A program made the position numbers and the translations under genes. From contig NZ_SJSC01000002.1 in the NCBI RefSeq assembly GCF_004352855.1, positions 62,001-126,000 of the forward strand: a DNA stretch of 64,000 nucleotides. The letters are read 5' to 3'. Positions 53,188-64,000 of this stretch are shown here, piece by piece. Origin of the DNA: Marinomonas sp. KMM3893 (GTDB lineage Bacteria > Pseudomonadota > Gammaproteobacteria > Pseudomonadales > Marinomonadaceae). Each line of letters begins with the position of its first letter. Position 1 is the first letter of the stretch. The notes under the pieces are model-generated. The model was not told where the DNA came from. It saw only the letters and a program-made list of their open reading frames with translations, and made no database searches.

Positions 53188-54405
53188 ATGGCTTTTGATT
53201 CTTATACCTTGCGCAACCAGTTCCCCATTCTTCAGCAAACGGCGTATGGGTACCCGTTGGCTTACCTCGACAATGCGGCAACAACGCAAAAGCCATTGTT
53301 CGTCTTAGATGCTATCCAAGACTACTATCGCTCTTTTAACGCCAATGTTCATCGTGGTGCGCATTTTCTCAGCGACCGAGCCACCAATCATTTTGAGCAA
53401 GCCAGAGAGCGTTTAGCGCACTTTATTAATGCCCCAAAAAACAGCCATGTTATCTGGAGCAAAGGGGCCACAGAAGCGATTAATATGGTCGCTTATGGTC
53501 TAGAGCACCTACTACAAAAAGACGATGAGATTCTGATTACCAGCCTTGAGCATCACGCCAATCTTGTTCCCTGGCAGCAGCTGGCTTTTCGTACCGGAGC
53601 ACGGTTGCGCGTACTGCCTCTCACCTCGAATGGCGAATGGGAAAATGAGTATCAGAAATACTTTACCGACAGAACCCGCATCTTTGCTGCGACTCAGGTT
53701 TCCAATGCCATCGGCGTAAGCACGCCATTAAAAACCATGATTGCAGAAGCCCAAAAATACCATGCCTTTACCCTAGTAGATGGCGCTCAAGCCGTGGCCC
53801 ATTACCCTGTGGACGTACAAGACATCGATTGTGACTTCTACGTTTTCTCCGGCCATAAGATGTATGGCCCAACGGGCATTGGGGTTTTATATGGTAAGAG
53901 TCAGGCATTAGAGGTTTTAATCCCTTACCAAACGGGTGGCGAAATGGTGCGTCATGTGGCCTATCAAGCGACTGAATTTAACCTGTTACCTTATCGCCTT
54001 GAAGCTGGCACACCTCATATAGAAGGTGCCATCGGCCTTGCTGCTGCTTGTGAGTTTCTTACCCAACAAGACAGGCCCGCATTATTAGCATGGGAACAAA
54101 AACTCGCCAATCACGTCTACACTCGGCTCATCAAAGAAGGTGGTATCGAGCTCTATTCACCAGAGAAGAACACCACATTGGTGTCGTTAAGTGTACCCAA
54201 TATTCATACCATTGATTTAAACGCTTACCTAGATAGCAAGGGCGTCGCGGTTCGAGCGGGCAGCCACTGTGCCCATCCATTAATGGCACAGTTAGGTGTC
54301 AGTGGTACGTTAAGAGCCTCGTTTGCTTGTTACAATACACTCGAAGAAGCGGATCAATTCTGCGATGTTTTACTAGAAGCTATTGAGATATTAGGCGATG
54401 ACTGA
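53188..54405 (+). CDS. csdA: Cysteine desulfurase CsdA/SufS type
   Basis: A 405-residue class V PLP enzyme that takes sulfur from cysteine. The DNAATTQKP segment is near residue 28. The PLP Lys is in FSGHKMYGPTGIG (~residue 225), and the sulfur-carrying Cys is in RAGSHCAHPLM (~residue 362). The closely linked sufE-like gene and nearby tcdA favour CsdA over SufS. The frame also opens at an ATG at 53131, but MAFDSYTLRNQFPILQQ aligns with family N-termini. It overlaps csdE by eight bases. Confidence 0.9.
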   Translation: MAFDSYTLRNQFPILQQTAYGYPLAYLDNAATTQKPLFVLDAIQDYYRSFNANVHRGAHFLSDRATNHFEQARERLAHFINAPKNSHVIWSKGATEAINMVAYGLEHLLQKDDEILITSLEHHANLVPWQQLAFRTGARLRVLPLTSNGEWENEYQKYFTDRTRIFAATQVSNAIGVSTPLKTMIAEAQKYHAFTLVDGAQAVAHYPVDVQDIDCDFYVFSGHKMYGPTGIGVLYGKSQALEVLIPYQTGGEMVRHVAYQATEFNLLPYRLEAGTPHIEGAIGLAAACEFLTQQDRPALLAWEQKLANHVYTRLIKEGGIELYSPEKNTTLVSLSVPNIHTIDLNAYLDSKGVAVRAGSHCAHPLMAQLGVSGTLRASFACYNTLEEADQFCDVLLEAIEILGDD

Positions 54406-54793
54406 TTTTCCGACACCACATACAGTTAAACAACAGCTGCAAGCCTGCCGCAGCAAAGAAGAAACGTTTAAAGCATTGGTTACCTTGAGTAAGGCGTTGC
54501 CGCGCTTATCAGGTGAAGAGAAAACAGAAGACAATAAAATCAAAGGCTGTGAAAGCGCGGTCTGGCTAATCGTAGAAGAAGACGCTGGACGTCGCTATTT
54601 CAGAGCCGACAGCGACGCCAAGCTAATGCGTGGCGTGCTCGTCGCGGTCATCAGCCTGGTGACCGGAAAAACGCAGCAAGCCATACAAGAAAAAGACTTA
54701 AAAGCTGAGCTAGCCGAGCTGAACCTCTCCAGCTATCTCACTAGCTCACGCAGTAATGGTGTGTTGGCGATTTTACAGGCGCTGCAAGCCTAG
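54398..54793 (+). CDS. csdE: Sulfur acceptor CsdE (SufE family)
   Basis: A 131-residue SufE-family protein that accepts persulfide sulfur from CsdA on the Cys in IKGCESAVWL (~residue 50). LPRLSGEEKTEDNKIKGC is typical of the family. Its start lies inside the csdA end, so the two are translationally coupled. It probably hands sulfur to TcdA-linked tRNA modification or to cluster assembly. Confidence 0.91.
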   Translation: MTDFPTPHTVKQQLQACRSKEETFKALVTLSKALPRLSGEEKTEDNKIKGCESAVWLIVEEDAGRRYFRADSDAKLMRGVLVAVISLVTGKTQQAIQEKDLKAELAELNLSSYLTSSRSNGVLAILQALQA

Positions 54794-54814
54794 CATCGCC
54801 TACTCGCTTTTTCT

Positions 54815-55270
54815 TTATGGCTGAAAAGGCATTACCACGCTAGATACATGGCGATCCAGCTCCGTGCGAATACGCTCAATGCCTTCGGGTGTTAGCCAAA
54901 ACTTCACAATCACCACTTGTTTTTCCTTGCCGTTGTCTTTGTAGTCCACGGACCAAGCACGTTTGTGCTCTTGTATACTCACCACGTCTTTGTAGTGAAT
55001 CGCTTTTACAACGGTAACTTTTGACGGTTTAACCTCAAACAGCTCATTTTTAAACACCACATAAGGTGTGTTTTTCCAGTACTTTGCTGTCATGTAGCGT
55101 GAGCCTATCAACAATAATACGGGGGCGATCAAGAAATAGTTGTTCACGTAAATACACACCGCCAGCAATGGCAAGCAAGACATCAGTGCATAACGAATAA
55201 TTCGAAAAGACAGATTCGCGCCTTTTTCACCATAGATTACGGTGGGTTTTGTTGTTTCTGACAAGCTCAT
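54815..55270 (-). CDS. Hypothetical two-helix membrane protein
   Basis: A 151-residue protein with two close membrane helices (~27-65) and a hydrophilic C-terminal half (VVFKNELFEVKPSKVTVVKA, RIRTELDRH) with a beta-rich PH-like pattern. I do not recognise the family. It lies between csdE and tcdA, on the same strand as tcdA, 53 bases after the tcdA start region's stop. Its function is unknown. Confidence 0.6.
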   Translation of the reverse strand: MSLSETTKPTVIYGEKGANLSFRIIRYALMSCLPLLAVCIYVNNYFLIAPVLLLIGSRYMTAKYWKNTPYVVFKNELFEVKPSKVTVVKAIHYKDVVSIQEHKRAWSVDYKDNGKEKQVVIVKFWLTPEGIERIRTELDRHVSSVVMPFQP

Positions 55271-55323
55271 AGTCGGTCTCTTTCACAATGGATTGATCAA
55301 TATAGATAAGAAATATTAAAGGT

Positions 55324-56103
55324 TTATTGGTCCGATTTTGCTAATTTTTCGAGCACTTTTGACACCGCAACAAAACCAAAAGTAGCGGTCACTGCGGTGC
55401 TTGCACCAAAACCCGTATCACACCCCATTTTGGTTTCTGTATCCCCTTTCAGTCTCGTTTTAGAAACCGTGCCGTCGCCTTGCGGGTAGTTCAACTGCTC
55501 AATGGAATACACACATTCAATGTGAAAACGGCGTTTGGTATTTCGACTGAAGTTATAATAACGACGTAAAAAATTACGCAAGTTCGCCGCTAATGGATCG
55601 CCAATCGTTTTTGCCAGATCCGCGGTCTGAATTTTGGTTGGATCGGTTTGTCCGCCAGCACCACCAATCGTGATAACAGAACGCTTGTTGCTCTTACACC
55701 AAGCCACTAGAGCGGCTTTTGGCTTAATGCTATCAACGCAGTCAATAATGTAATCAAATTGCTCTGCAAGCAGCTCAGAGAGGTTTTCAGGGGTAATAAA
55801 GTCTTCTACCGCCGTTACTTCACAGTTTGGATTAATCAGGCCAATACGTTGGCTCATCACATCCACTTTTGATTGGCCGATATTGCCGTCTAATGCATGA
55901 ATTTGGCGATTGGTGTTGGTGATACAAATATCATCCATGTCGATAAGCGTAATTTTACCAATACCCGAGCGCGCTAAGGCTTCTGCAGCCCACGAACCAA
56001 CGCCACCAATGCCCACCACACAGACGTGTGCTTGAGAAAAAGTCAGGTAGGCCGCATCACCATATAAACGGCGAATTCCGCCAAATCGTTGATCGTCAGT
56101 CAC
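55324..56103 (-). CDS. tcdA: tRNA ct6A37 dehydratase TcdA (CsdL)
   Basis: A 259-residue ThiF/E1-like enzyme. The ATP-binding motif GIGGVGSWAAEALARSGIG is near residue 33, followed by DMDDICITNTNRQ. It dehydrates the tRNA t6A37 base to cyclic ct6A with ATP, receiving help from CsdA-CsdE. A Cys in CDTGFGAST near residue 230 and the GDGTVSKTR region fit TcdA. It is convergent with the csdAE pair and close by. Confidence 0.92.
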   Translation of the reverse strand: MTDDQRFGGIRRLYGDAAYLTFSQAHVCVVGIGGVGSWAAEALARSGIGKITLIDMDDICITNTNRQIHALDGNIGQSKVDVMSQRIGLINPNCEVTAVEDFITPENLSELLAEQFDYIIDCVDSIKPKAALVAWCKSNKRSVITIGGAGGQTDPTKIQTADLAKTIGDPLAANLRNFLRRYYNFSRNTKRRFHIECVYSIEQLNYPQGDGTVSKTRLKGDTETKMGCDTGFGASTAVTATFGFVAVSKVLEKLAKSDQ

Positions 56104-56234
56104 TTTCTACTCCTCGCAAAACACAGTGCTTTGCGTTTTATCACTTATTAAATGTCTTGTTCCATGCCTTTACACCAACATAAACGGGCGAGTATTCTGC
56201 ACCCTACTATTGATATTTGGTTTTTGTGACTCTT

Positions 56235-56975
56235 ATGATCCAACATGCTTTTGAACAACTCGGTCTCACCCCGAGAGAAACACAGCTCTACCAAACTTTG
56301 TTGAAGCTTGGACCTTCGTCTATTCGAGACATAGCCGAACACAGCGGTATTAACCGTGGTACCGCCTATGAAGCGCTTAAACAATTGCAGAGCAAAGGGG
56401 TGATCAGTTATTTTCCAAAAGGGAAACGCCGCTTTTTTATGGCGGAAAATCCAGATATTTTACTCAGTCTCGCGGAAGACAAACGCCTCCAATTAGACAA
56501 AACCATTGAGTCACTCAAAAGCACTATCATTCCCAATTTAAGCCAACAGCAGCCGGATTATCACCATACTGACGTTCGCTATTATGAGGGTGACGATGGC
56601 ATAGAGTGGGTATTGCGCGACATTTTAAACGTCGTATCGCAACAAGACCATAAAGAATATTGCGTGTTTTCATCTAAACCGATTCGCCCTTACCTATATC
56701 GTCCGTTTCCGAACTACACCAAACAACGTGTAAAGCTAGGCATTAACGTAAAAGTCATCGCATTAGGAGAAGGTGGTGAAGAAGCGGAATTATCAGAACG
56801 TAAGTGGATCAAAACCGAAGGCCCGGTAGACGCCAGCTACATTGCAATCTATCCGCCTAAGTGTGCGATTATTTCTCTCGCCAGCAACAACTTCCCTTCC
56901 GCTGTCGTACTAGAGTCTCAAGACATCGCCAAGGCTCAACAAATCATCTTTGATACGCTTTGGAAGATGCTGTAA
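56235..56975 (+). CDS. TrmB-family transcriptional regulator
   Basis: A ~246-residue protein whose N-terminal winged helix (LGLTPRETQLYQTLLKLGPSS, HSGINRGTAYEALKQLQSKG) is typical of TrmB. A C-terminal regulatory domain follows (YYEGDDGIEWVLRDILNVV). TrmB proteins are commonest in archaea, where they sense sugars, so this is a bacterial member with unknown effector. The frame also opens at TTG 56217, but the ATG at 56235 fits the family start better. It sits between tcdA and the atp operon, convergent with atpC. Confidence 0.82.
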   Translation: MIQHAFEQLGLTPRETQLYQTLLKLGPSSIRDIAEHSGINRGTAYEALKQLQSKGVISYFPKGKRRFFMAENPDILLSLAEDKRLQLDKTIESLKSTIIPNLSQQQPDYHHTDVRYYEGDDGIEWVLRDILNVVSQQDHKEYCVFSSKPIRPYLYRPFPNYTKQRVKLGINVKVIALGEGGEEAELSERKWIKTEGPVDASYIAIYPPKCAIISLASNNFPSAVVLESQDIAKAQQIIFDTLWKML

Positions 56976-57014
56976 CCCTTCTCTGTACTTTCATTCGTCT
57001 TTTACAAGACATAA

Positions 57015-57040
57015 AAAAAGCAGCCCTAGGGCTGCTTTTT
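57015..57040. terminator. Bidirectional terminator between TrmB gene and atp operon
   Basis: AAAAAGCAGCCC and GGGCTGCTTTTT are fully complementary around TA, making a perfect 26-base palindrome with A/T tails on both strands. Confidence 0.9.
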
Positions 57041-57065
57041 AGACTGTTCAGATCTAGCGTTTCGC

Positions 57066-57482
57066 TTATTGATGGCGGAACTGCTGGATAGTACGCAAGC
57101 GAGCCATGGCTTCTGCCAATTCCGCTGTTGCACGAGAATAGTCAACATCAGGTTTTTGGTTGGCTAAAAGCTCTTGAGCATGTTGCTTCGCTTTTAGTGC
57201 CGCCTCTTCGTCAAGATCTCTTGCACGAATGGCCGTGTTGGCCAAGACGGTGACACGGTGCGGTTGAACTTCTAGGAAGCCACCGGACACGAAGATGATC
57301 TCTTCGTCACCATTTTCTTTAACCACACGAACAGGACCTGGTTGCAGAGTCGTCAATAATGGCGCATGACCAGGCATAATACCCAGATCACCAAAATCAC
57401 CTGCAGCCACAAGAGATTTAACGGTACCGTTAAAGATCTCTTGTTCAGCGCTTACGATATCGCAGTGTACTGTGATAGCCAT
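57066..57482 (-). CDS. atpC: ATP synthase epsilon subunit
   Basis: A 138-residue F1 epsilon subunit: beta-sandwich ([37 protein letters not shown]) followed by a C-terminal helical pair. It inhibits ATP hydrolysis and joins rotor to catalytic head. It is last in the atp operon and ends close to a bidirectional terminator. Confidence 0.96.
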   Translation of the reverse strand: MAITVHCDIVSAEQEIFNGTVKSLVAAGDFGDLGIMPGHAPLLTTLQPGPVRVVKENGDEEIIFVSGGFLEVQPHRVTVLANTAIRARDLDEEAALKAKQHAQELLANQKPDVDYSRATAELAEAMARLRTIQQFRHQ

Positions 57483-57543
57483 AAGTTGCCTCTCTTAGTC
57501 AGACTAAGCAAGAACGCCTAAACGCTCTTGCTTCGCGTGATGG

Positions 57544-58932
<1,389 letters not shown>

Positions 58933-58948
58933 TTAATACCTAAATACC

Positions 58949-59809
58949 TTAAACCGCTGCCGCGCCGCTGACTATCTCAGAAATTTCCTGAGTAATCGCT
59001 GCTTGACGAGCCTTGTTGTACACCAACTGCAATTCATCAATGATATCGCCTGCGTTGTCGGTTGCGTTCTTCATAGCAAGCATACGAGCTGCTTGTTCAC
59101 ACGCAATGTTTTCAACGACAGATTGATATACTTGAGATTCAATGTAGCGAACCAATAACTCGTTTAGAATTTCAACGGCTTCTGGCTCATAGATGTAATC
59201 CCAGTGGTGCTTTAACTCTGTATTCTCTTCTGCTTTCAATGGCAAAAGCTGCTCGACTTTAGGGGTCTGAGTCATGGTGTTCACGAACTCATTTGAAACC
59301 ACATAAAGACGATCAATGCGACCTTCATCAAATGCATCAAGCATCACCTTCACACTACCGACTAAGTCGTCTGCTTTAGGTGCATCACCCAAACCGGTGA
59401 AGGCTGCTGTTACGTTTCCGCCGTAGTTACGAAAGAATGTTACGGCTTTACCACCAATCGCACAGATGTCAATTTCGACACCAGCGTCAGCTTGCTGTTT
59501 CATTCCTTTTAATGCTGCTTTGAACACATTAAAGTTCAAACCACCACATAAACCACGATCAGAAGAGATTACGATATAACCAACACGCTTCGCCTCACGC
59601 TCGGTAAGGTAACGGTGTTTATACTCAGGATTCGCGTTGGCCAAATGACCAACTACTTGGCGAATTCGTTCCGCATACGGACGAGAAGCGGCCATACGAT
59701 CCTGAGCTTTACGCGTCTTACTTGCTGCTACTTTTTCCATAGCACGAGTAATTTTACGCGTATTGTTAATGCTCGAAATCTGAGTACGTATCTCTTTTCC
59801 GACTGCCAT
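58949..59809 (-). CDS. atpG: ATP synthase gamma subunit
   Basis: A 286-residue central shaft of F1. The N-terminal helix ([25 protein letters not shown]) and the C-terminal [16 protein letters not shown] helix form the rotating coiled coil; the Rossmann-like middle lies between ([13 protein letters not shown]). It is followed by atpD after 28 bases. Confidence 0.97.
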   Translation of the reverse strand: MAVGKEIRTQISSINNTRKITRAMEKVAASKTRKAQDRMAASRPYAERIRQVVGHLANANPEYKHRYLTEREAKRVGYIVISSDRGLCGGLNFNVFKAALKGMKQQADAGVEIDICAIGGKAVTFFRNYGGNVTAAFTGLGDAPKADDLVGSVKVMLDAFDEGRIDRLYVVSNEFVNTMTQTPKVEQLLPLKAEENTELKHHWDYIYEPEAVEILNELLVRYIESQVYQSVVENIACEQAARMLAMKNATDNAGDIIDELQLVYNKARQAAITQEISEIVSGAAAV

Positions 59810-59897
59810 AATAGAACTGCCCTTGTGAGAATGTTATTTCACAAACTGCAAAGAAAGACTGGTGACGGACTGCGTTAACAGCCTATCACCAAGCTCA

Positions 59898-61442
59898 TTA
59901 CCAAGTTTGTGTCGCTTTAAACTTCTCGATTGCCGCTTTAAATGTCGCTTCAATCTCGCCGTTAAAATTACCAGTTTTGTTAATATCAGCCATAAGGTCA
60001 GCGTGTTCGCTGTTCATGTAGCTGATTAGAGAGCTTTCAAAACTGCCAATCTTGCTTGTTTCAACATCTTCAAGGTAGCCATCATTAGCAGCGTAAAGGA
60101 CTACGCCCATGTCAGCGACAGGCATTGGAGAGAACTGCTTCTGTTTCATCAGTTCTGTAACCTGTTTACCGTGCTCTAACTGCTTACGAGTTGCTTCATC
60201 TAAGTCAGATGCGAACTGAGCGAATGCCGCCAATTCACGGTACTGAGCTAAGGCCAGACGAATACCACCGCCTAGTTTCTTAACGATCTTAGTTTGCGCT
60301 GCACCACCTACACGAGAAACCGAGATACCTGCGTTCATTGCTGGGCGAATACCCGCGTTGAATGCACTCGCTTCAAGGAAGATCTGTCCATCAGTGATGG
60401 AAATAACGTTCGTTGGTACGAAAGCAGATACGTCACCACCTTGAGTCTCGATGATTGGCAATGCAGTCAAAGAACCTGTTTTGCCTTTCACTTCACCATT
60501 GGTGAACTTCTCAACGTATTCAACGCTTACGCGTGAAGCACGTTCTAGAAGACGAGAGTGAAGGTAGAACACATCACCTGGGTACGCTTCACGACCTGGT
60601 GGACGACGTAGTAGCAATGAAATTTGACGGTAAGCCCAAGCTTGTTTCGTCAAATCATCATATACGATCAATGCGTCTTCACCGCGGTCACGGAAGTATT
60701 CACCCATTGTACAGCCAGTGTATGGAGCAAGATAAAGCATTGCTGCTGGATCAGATGCGCCGGCTGCGACAACCGTGGTGTATTCCATTGCGCCAGCTTC
60801 TTCAAGCTTACGTACAACGTTAGCAATAGTAGATTGCTTCTGACCGATGGCTACGTATACACACTTAATACCGCTGTCTTTCTGAGCGATGATAGTGTCG
60901 ATAGCCAACGCCGTTTTACCAATCTGACGGTCGCCGATGATCAACTCACGTTGACCACGACCCACTGGAACCATGGCATCGATCGCCTTGTAACCAGTTT
61001 GGATAGGTTGATCAACGGACTGACGAGCGATAACGCCCGGTGCCACTTTCTCAACTTTATCTGTCAATTTAGTGTCGATCGCGCCTTTGCCGTCGATTGG
61101 GTGACCCAATGCGTCAACAACACGACCTAGTAGTTCAGGACCCACTGGAACTTCCAGAATACGACCTGTACATTTAACTTTTTGACCTTCTACAAGGTCT
61201 TGGTATTGACCCAGTACAACCGCACCTACAGAGTCACGCTCTAGGTTCAAAGCCATACCAAAAATACCACCAGGGAATTCAATCATTTCCCCGTACATTA
61301 CGTCTGCCAAACCGTGGATCAGAACGATACCGTCTGCCACGCTGACAATTGTGCCTTCATTCTGGGCATCAGAAGAAACATCAAGGTTCTCGATGCGCTT
61401 CTTGATAATCTCGCTGATCTCAGATGGATTCAGTTGCTGCAT
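59898..61442 (-). CDS. atpA: ATP synthase alpha subunit
   Basis: A 514-residue non-catalytic nucleotide-binding subunit. The P-loop is [13 protein letters not shown] (~169-181), and the arginine finger is in the SISVSRVGG segment (~373). The N-terminal first 20 residues ([20 protein letters not shown]) contact the delta subunit. Length is normal for the family. Confidence 0.97.
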   Translation of the reverse strand: MQQLNPSEISEIIKKRIENLDVSSDAQNEGTIVSVADGIVLIHGLADVMYGEMIEFPGGIFGMALNLERDSVGAVVLGQYQDLVEGQKVKCTGRILEVPVGPELLGRVVDALGHPIDGKGAIDTKLTDKVEKVAPGVIARQSVDQPIQTGYKAIDAMVPVGRGQRELIIGDRQIGKTALAIDTIIAQKDSGIKCVYVAIGQKQSTIANVVRKLEEAGAMEYTTVVAAGASDPAAMLYLAPYTGCTMGEYFRDRGEDALIVYDDLTKQAWAYRQISLLLRRPPGREAYPGDVFYLHSRLLERASRVSVEYVEKFTNGEVKGKTGSLTALPIIETQGGDVSAFVPTNVISITDGQIFLEASAFNAGIRPAMNAGISVSRVGGAAQTKIVKKLGGGIRLALAQYRELAAFAQFASDLDEATRKQLEHGKQVTELMKQKQFSPMPVADMGVVLYAANDGYLEDVETSKIGSFESSLISYMNSEHADLMADINKTGNFNGEIEATFKAAIEKFKATQTW

Positions 61443-61480
61443 GCTAAATTCCTCAACCCTGTTTTCGATTTAACGAAATA

Positions 61481-62017
61481 CTAGGAGTTTATCGCCTCGG
61501 CCAGTTTCGCTAATTTACCGCGTACTGAACCGTCGATGATTAAGTCACCGGTACGGATAACCACGCCACCAATTAGGCTCGCGTCTGTTTCATTGGTTAA
61601 GTTGACCGTACGATCTAACTTTTTCGCCAACGAAGCGGCTAATGATTGTGCTTGTTCAGTTGATAACTCGAACGCTGAAGTAAATTTAACATCTACTGCT
61701 TTTTCGAAGTTCAATTTGAACTCTTGAAATAACGTTGAAATAGCAGGTAACAGCAATAAACGCTTGTTCTCTGCAAGGTTAAGCAAAAATGCTTTACCTT
61801 GTTCTGTCGTTACTTCAGCACAAACTTCCGCTAGAGCGTTTGCCTTCTCTTCCGCACTAAAAGCAGGGTTCTGAAGTGCGATCTTAAGCTTAGCTTCAGA
61901 GGTAACAGACGCTAATATGTTCAACATACTAGCCCACTCTGTTACATGACCTTGCTCTCGAGCTACTTCAAAAGCCGCTTTAGCGTACGGTCGCGCGACT
62001 GTTTTTAATTCAGCCAT
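61481..62017 (-). CDS. atpH: ATP synthase delta subunit
   Basis: A 178-residue peripheral stalk subunit. The six-helix N-terminal domain (ARPYAKAAFEVAREQG) binds alpha, and the C-terminal GGVVIRTGDLIIDGSVRGKL binds the b subunits. It lies 38 bases before atpA and 11 bases after atpF. Confidence 0.96.
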   Translation of the reverse strand: MAELKTVARPYAKAAFEVAREQGHVTEWASMLNILASVTSEAKLKIALQNPAFSAEEKANALAEVCAEVTTEQGKAFLLNLAENKRLLLLPAISTLFQEFKLNFEKAVDVKFTSAFELSTEQAQSLAASLAKKLDRTVNLTNETDASLIGGVVIRTGDLIIDGSVRGKLAKLAEAINS

Positions 62018-62028
62018 TAGACCCTCGC

Positions 62029-62499
62029 TTAAAGCTCTTTGGCGAGTTGTTCAACGATCTCGCTATGTGCTTTTTCGTCAATAGTGGCACCCAAAATTTT
62101 CTCGGCACCGGCATAAGCAAGAACAGAAACTTGAGCTCGCAATGCTTCTTTAGCACGCACAACATCTTGTTCTATTTCTACTTGAGCCGCTTCGCGCAGA
62201 CGCTTGCCATCGGCAATTACCTGCTCTTTCGCCTCGTCGATCATTTGGTTCGCACGTTTGTTGGCTTGTTCAATAATCTCGGCCGCGTGTTCCTTGCTTT
62301 CGCGTAATGTTTGAGCAGCTTGTTCTTGAGCTAACTCTAAATCACGTGAAGCACGGTTCGCTGCTTCCAAACCGTCTGCAATTTTTTTGCTACGCTCTTC
62401 GAGCGCAGCAATAACTGGTGGCCACACATATTTCATGCAGAACCAGACAAAAATCGCAAACGAGATAGCTTGGCCTACAAGTGTGAGATTTAAATTCAC
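62029..62499 (-). CDS. atpF: ATP synthase b subunit
   Basis: A 156-residue stator subunit with one N-terminal membrane helix ([20 protein letters not shown]) and a long charged coiled coil. It dimerises and ties F1-alpha/delta to the a subunit. The size equals that of E. coli. Confidence 0.96.
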   Translation of the reverse strand: MNLNLTLVGQAISFAIFVWFCMKYVWPPVIAALEERSKKIADGLEAANRASRDLELAQEQAAQTLRESKEHAAEIIEQANKRANQMIDEAKEQVIADGKRLREAAQVEIEQDVVRAKEALRAQVSVLAYAGAEKILGATIDEKAHSEIVEQLAKEL

Positions 62500-62556
62500 G
62501 CTAATATCCTCGCTCTAAGTCGTTTATAAATAGTTTCTGCAAAGTTTCGCAGAATC

Positions 62557-62838
<282 letters not shown>

Positions 62839-62876
62839 TTAGATTCAAGAAATAAGTATAACTAAAGAACTCTTTT

Positions 62877-63743
<867 letters not shown>

Positions 63744-63774
63744 TCAATGATTAAAATCTTAACCTTCTGTACGG

Positions 63775-64000
63775 TTACTTATTCAGTACAAAAGGGCTGA
63801 GCCAATGACTCAAAATCGCAACACCAAAGCCAGCAAAAAAACTGCCTGCCGCTAAGGGTTTAATAAAAAGAAAAACCAGCGACAATAACACCGCTGTCAA
63901 AACCAACTTACCGGTTTCTCCTTTATAGAATGCTCTTACGACATCCTTAGCTGGGCGAGTTCCTCGATAACCAAAGACACGCCATGCCATGTAAATATTA
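63775..64000 (-). CDS. atpI: ATP synthase protein I, N-terminus cut by window edge
   Basis: The frame is open to the right edge (NIYMAWRVFGYRGTRPAKDV, FYKGETGKLVLTAVLLSLVF), matching the C-terminal two-thirds of AtpI, a small membrane protein that helps assemble the c-ring. The internal ATG at 63990 is unlikely to be the start since homologues extend ~55 residues further. It opens the atp operon. Confidence 0.88.
   Translation of the reverse strand, partial: NIYMAWRVFGYRGTRPAKDVVRAFYKGETGKLVLTAVLLSLVFLFIKPLAAGSFFAGFGVAILSHWLSPFVLNK

Overview
The window is a stretch of ordinary chromosome from a marine gammaproteobacterium. The gene complement (gmk-rpoZ-spoT-ridA, oxyR-recG, phoBR, the atp operon, a type A PutA, general L-amino acid and oligopeptide ABC systems, several membrane signalling proteins) and the moderate GC content point to the Oceanospirillales, most like Marinomonas. 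That assignment is an inference from gene content and order, not from a database search. I saw no rRNA, tRNA, CRISPR array, insertion sequence or prophage gene. The ends cut two genes: an AraC regulator on the left and atpI on the right.

Layout. 1-8.8 kb: an AraC/SDR divergent pair, a 7TMR-DISM diguanylate cyclase, a LysR/Gdx (SugE) divergent pair, a CynX-type MFS transporter and an LtaS-type membrane sulfatase, followed by the decayed, internally deleted remnant of a histidine kinase. 9.2-16.8 kb: gmk-rpoZ-spoT-ridA (nucleotide and stringent-response genes), a convergent epimerase, then oxyR-recG. 16.9-22.2 kb: lrp, and divergently a four-gene general amino-acid ABC transporter behind a convincing sigma-54 promoter with NtrC-like half sites and two perfect palindromes. 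22.2-28.7 kb: an HDOD protein, ubiC-ubiA, phoB-phoR behind a Pho box, then a response regulator and cysZ on the other strand. 29.0-34.6 kb: a complete oligopeptide (opp) ABC operon. 34.8-37.1 kb: a periplasmic molybdopterin-fold protein paired with a histidine-kinase-like protein that lacks the phospho-accepting His and Asp.

37.2-45.1 kb: msrC, phoU (with its own Pho-box promoter), a quinone reductase, an AraC regulator (probably a proline regulator), putA, and a separate small gene that looks like the C-terminal domain of long PutA proteins. 45.2-57 kb: a Gfo/Idh/MocA oxidoreductase, uvrD, a small PA3496-like gene, an aspartate/aromatic aminotransferase, a DsbA-family protein, a MocR-type regulator with an eroded PLP site, csdA-csdE with tcdA nearby (tRNA ct6A synthesis) and a TrmB-like regulator. 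57-64 kb: the F-type ATP synthase operon atpI'-B-E-F-H-A-G-D-C on the minus strand, ended by a bidirectional terminator.

Themes: nitrogen and amino-acid scavenging (aap, opp, Lrp, PutA), phosphate control (phoBR and phoU with matching Pho boxes), and several eroded or split signalling and enzyme modules. No wholly new multi-gene system is evident. The best leads are the phosphotransfer-dead kinase pair, the in-trans PutA C-terminal domain, the internally deleted kinase remnant and the regulatory architecture ahead of the aap operon.
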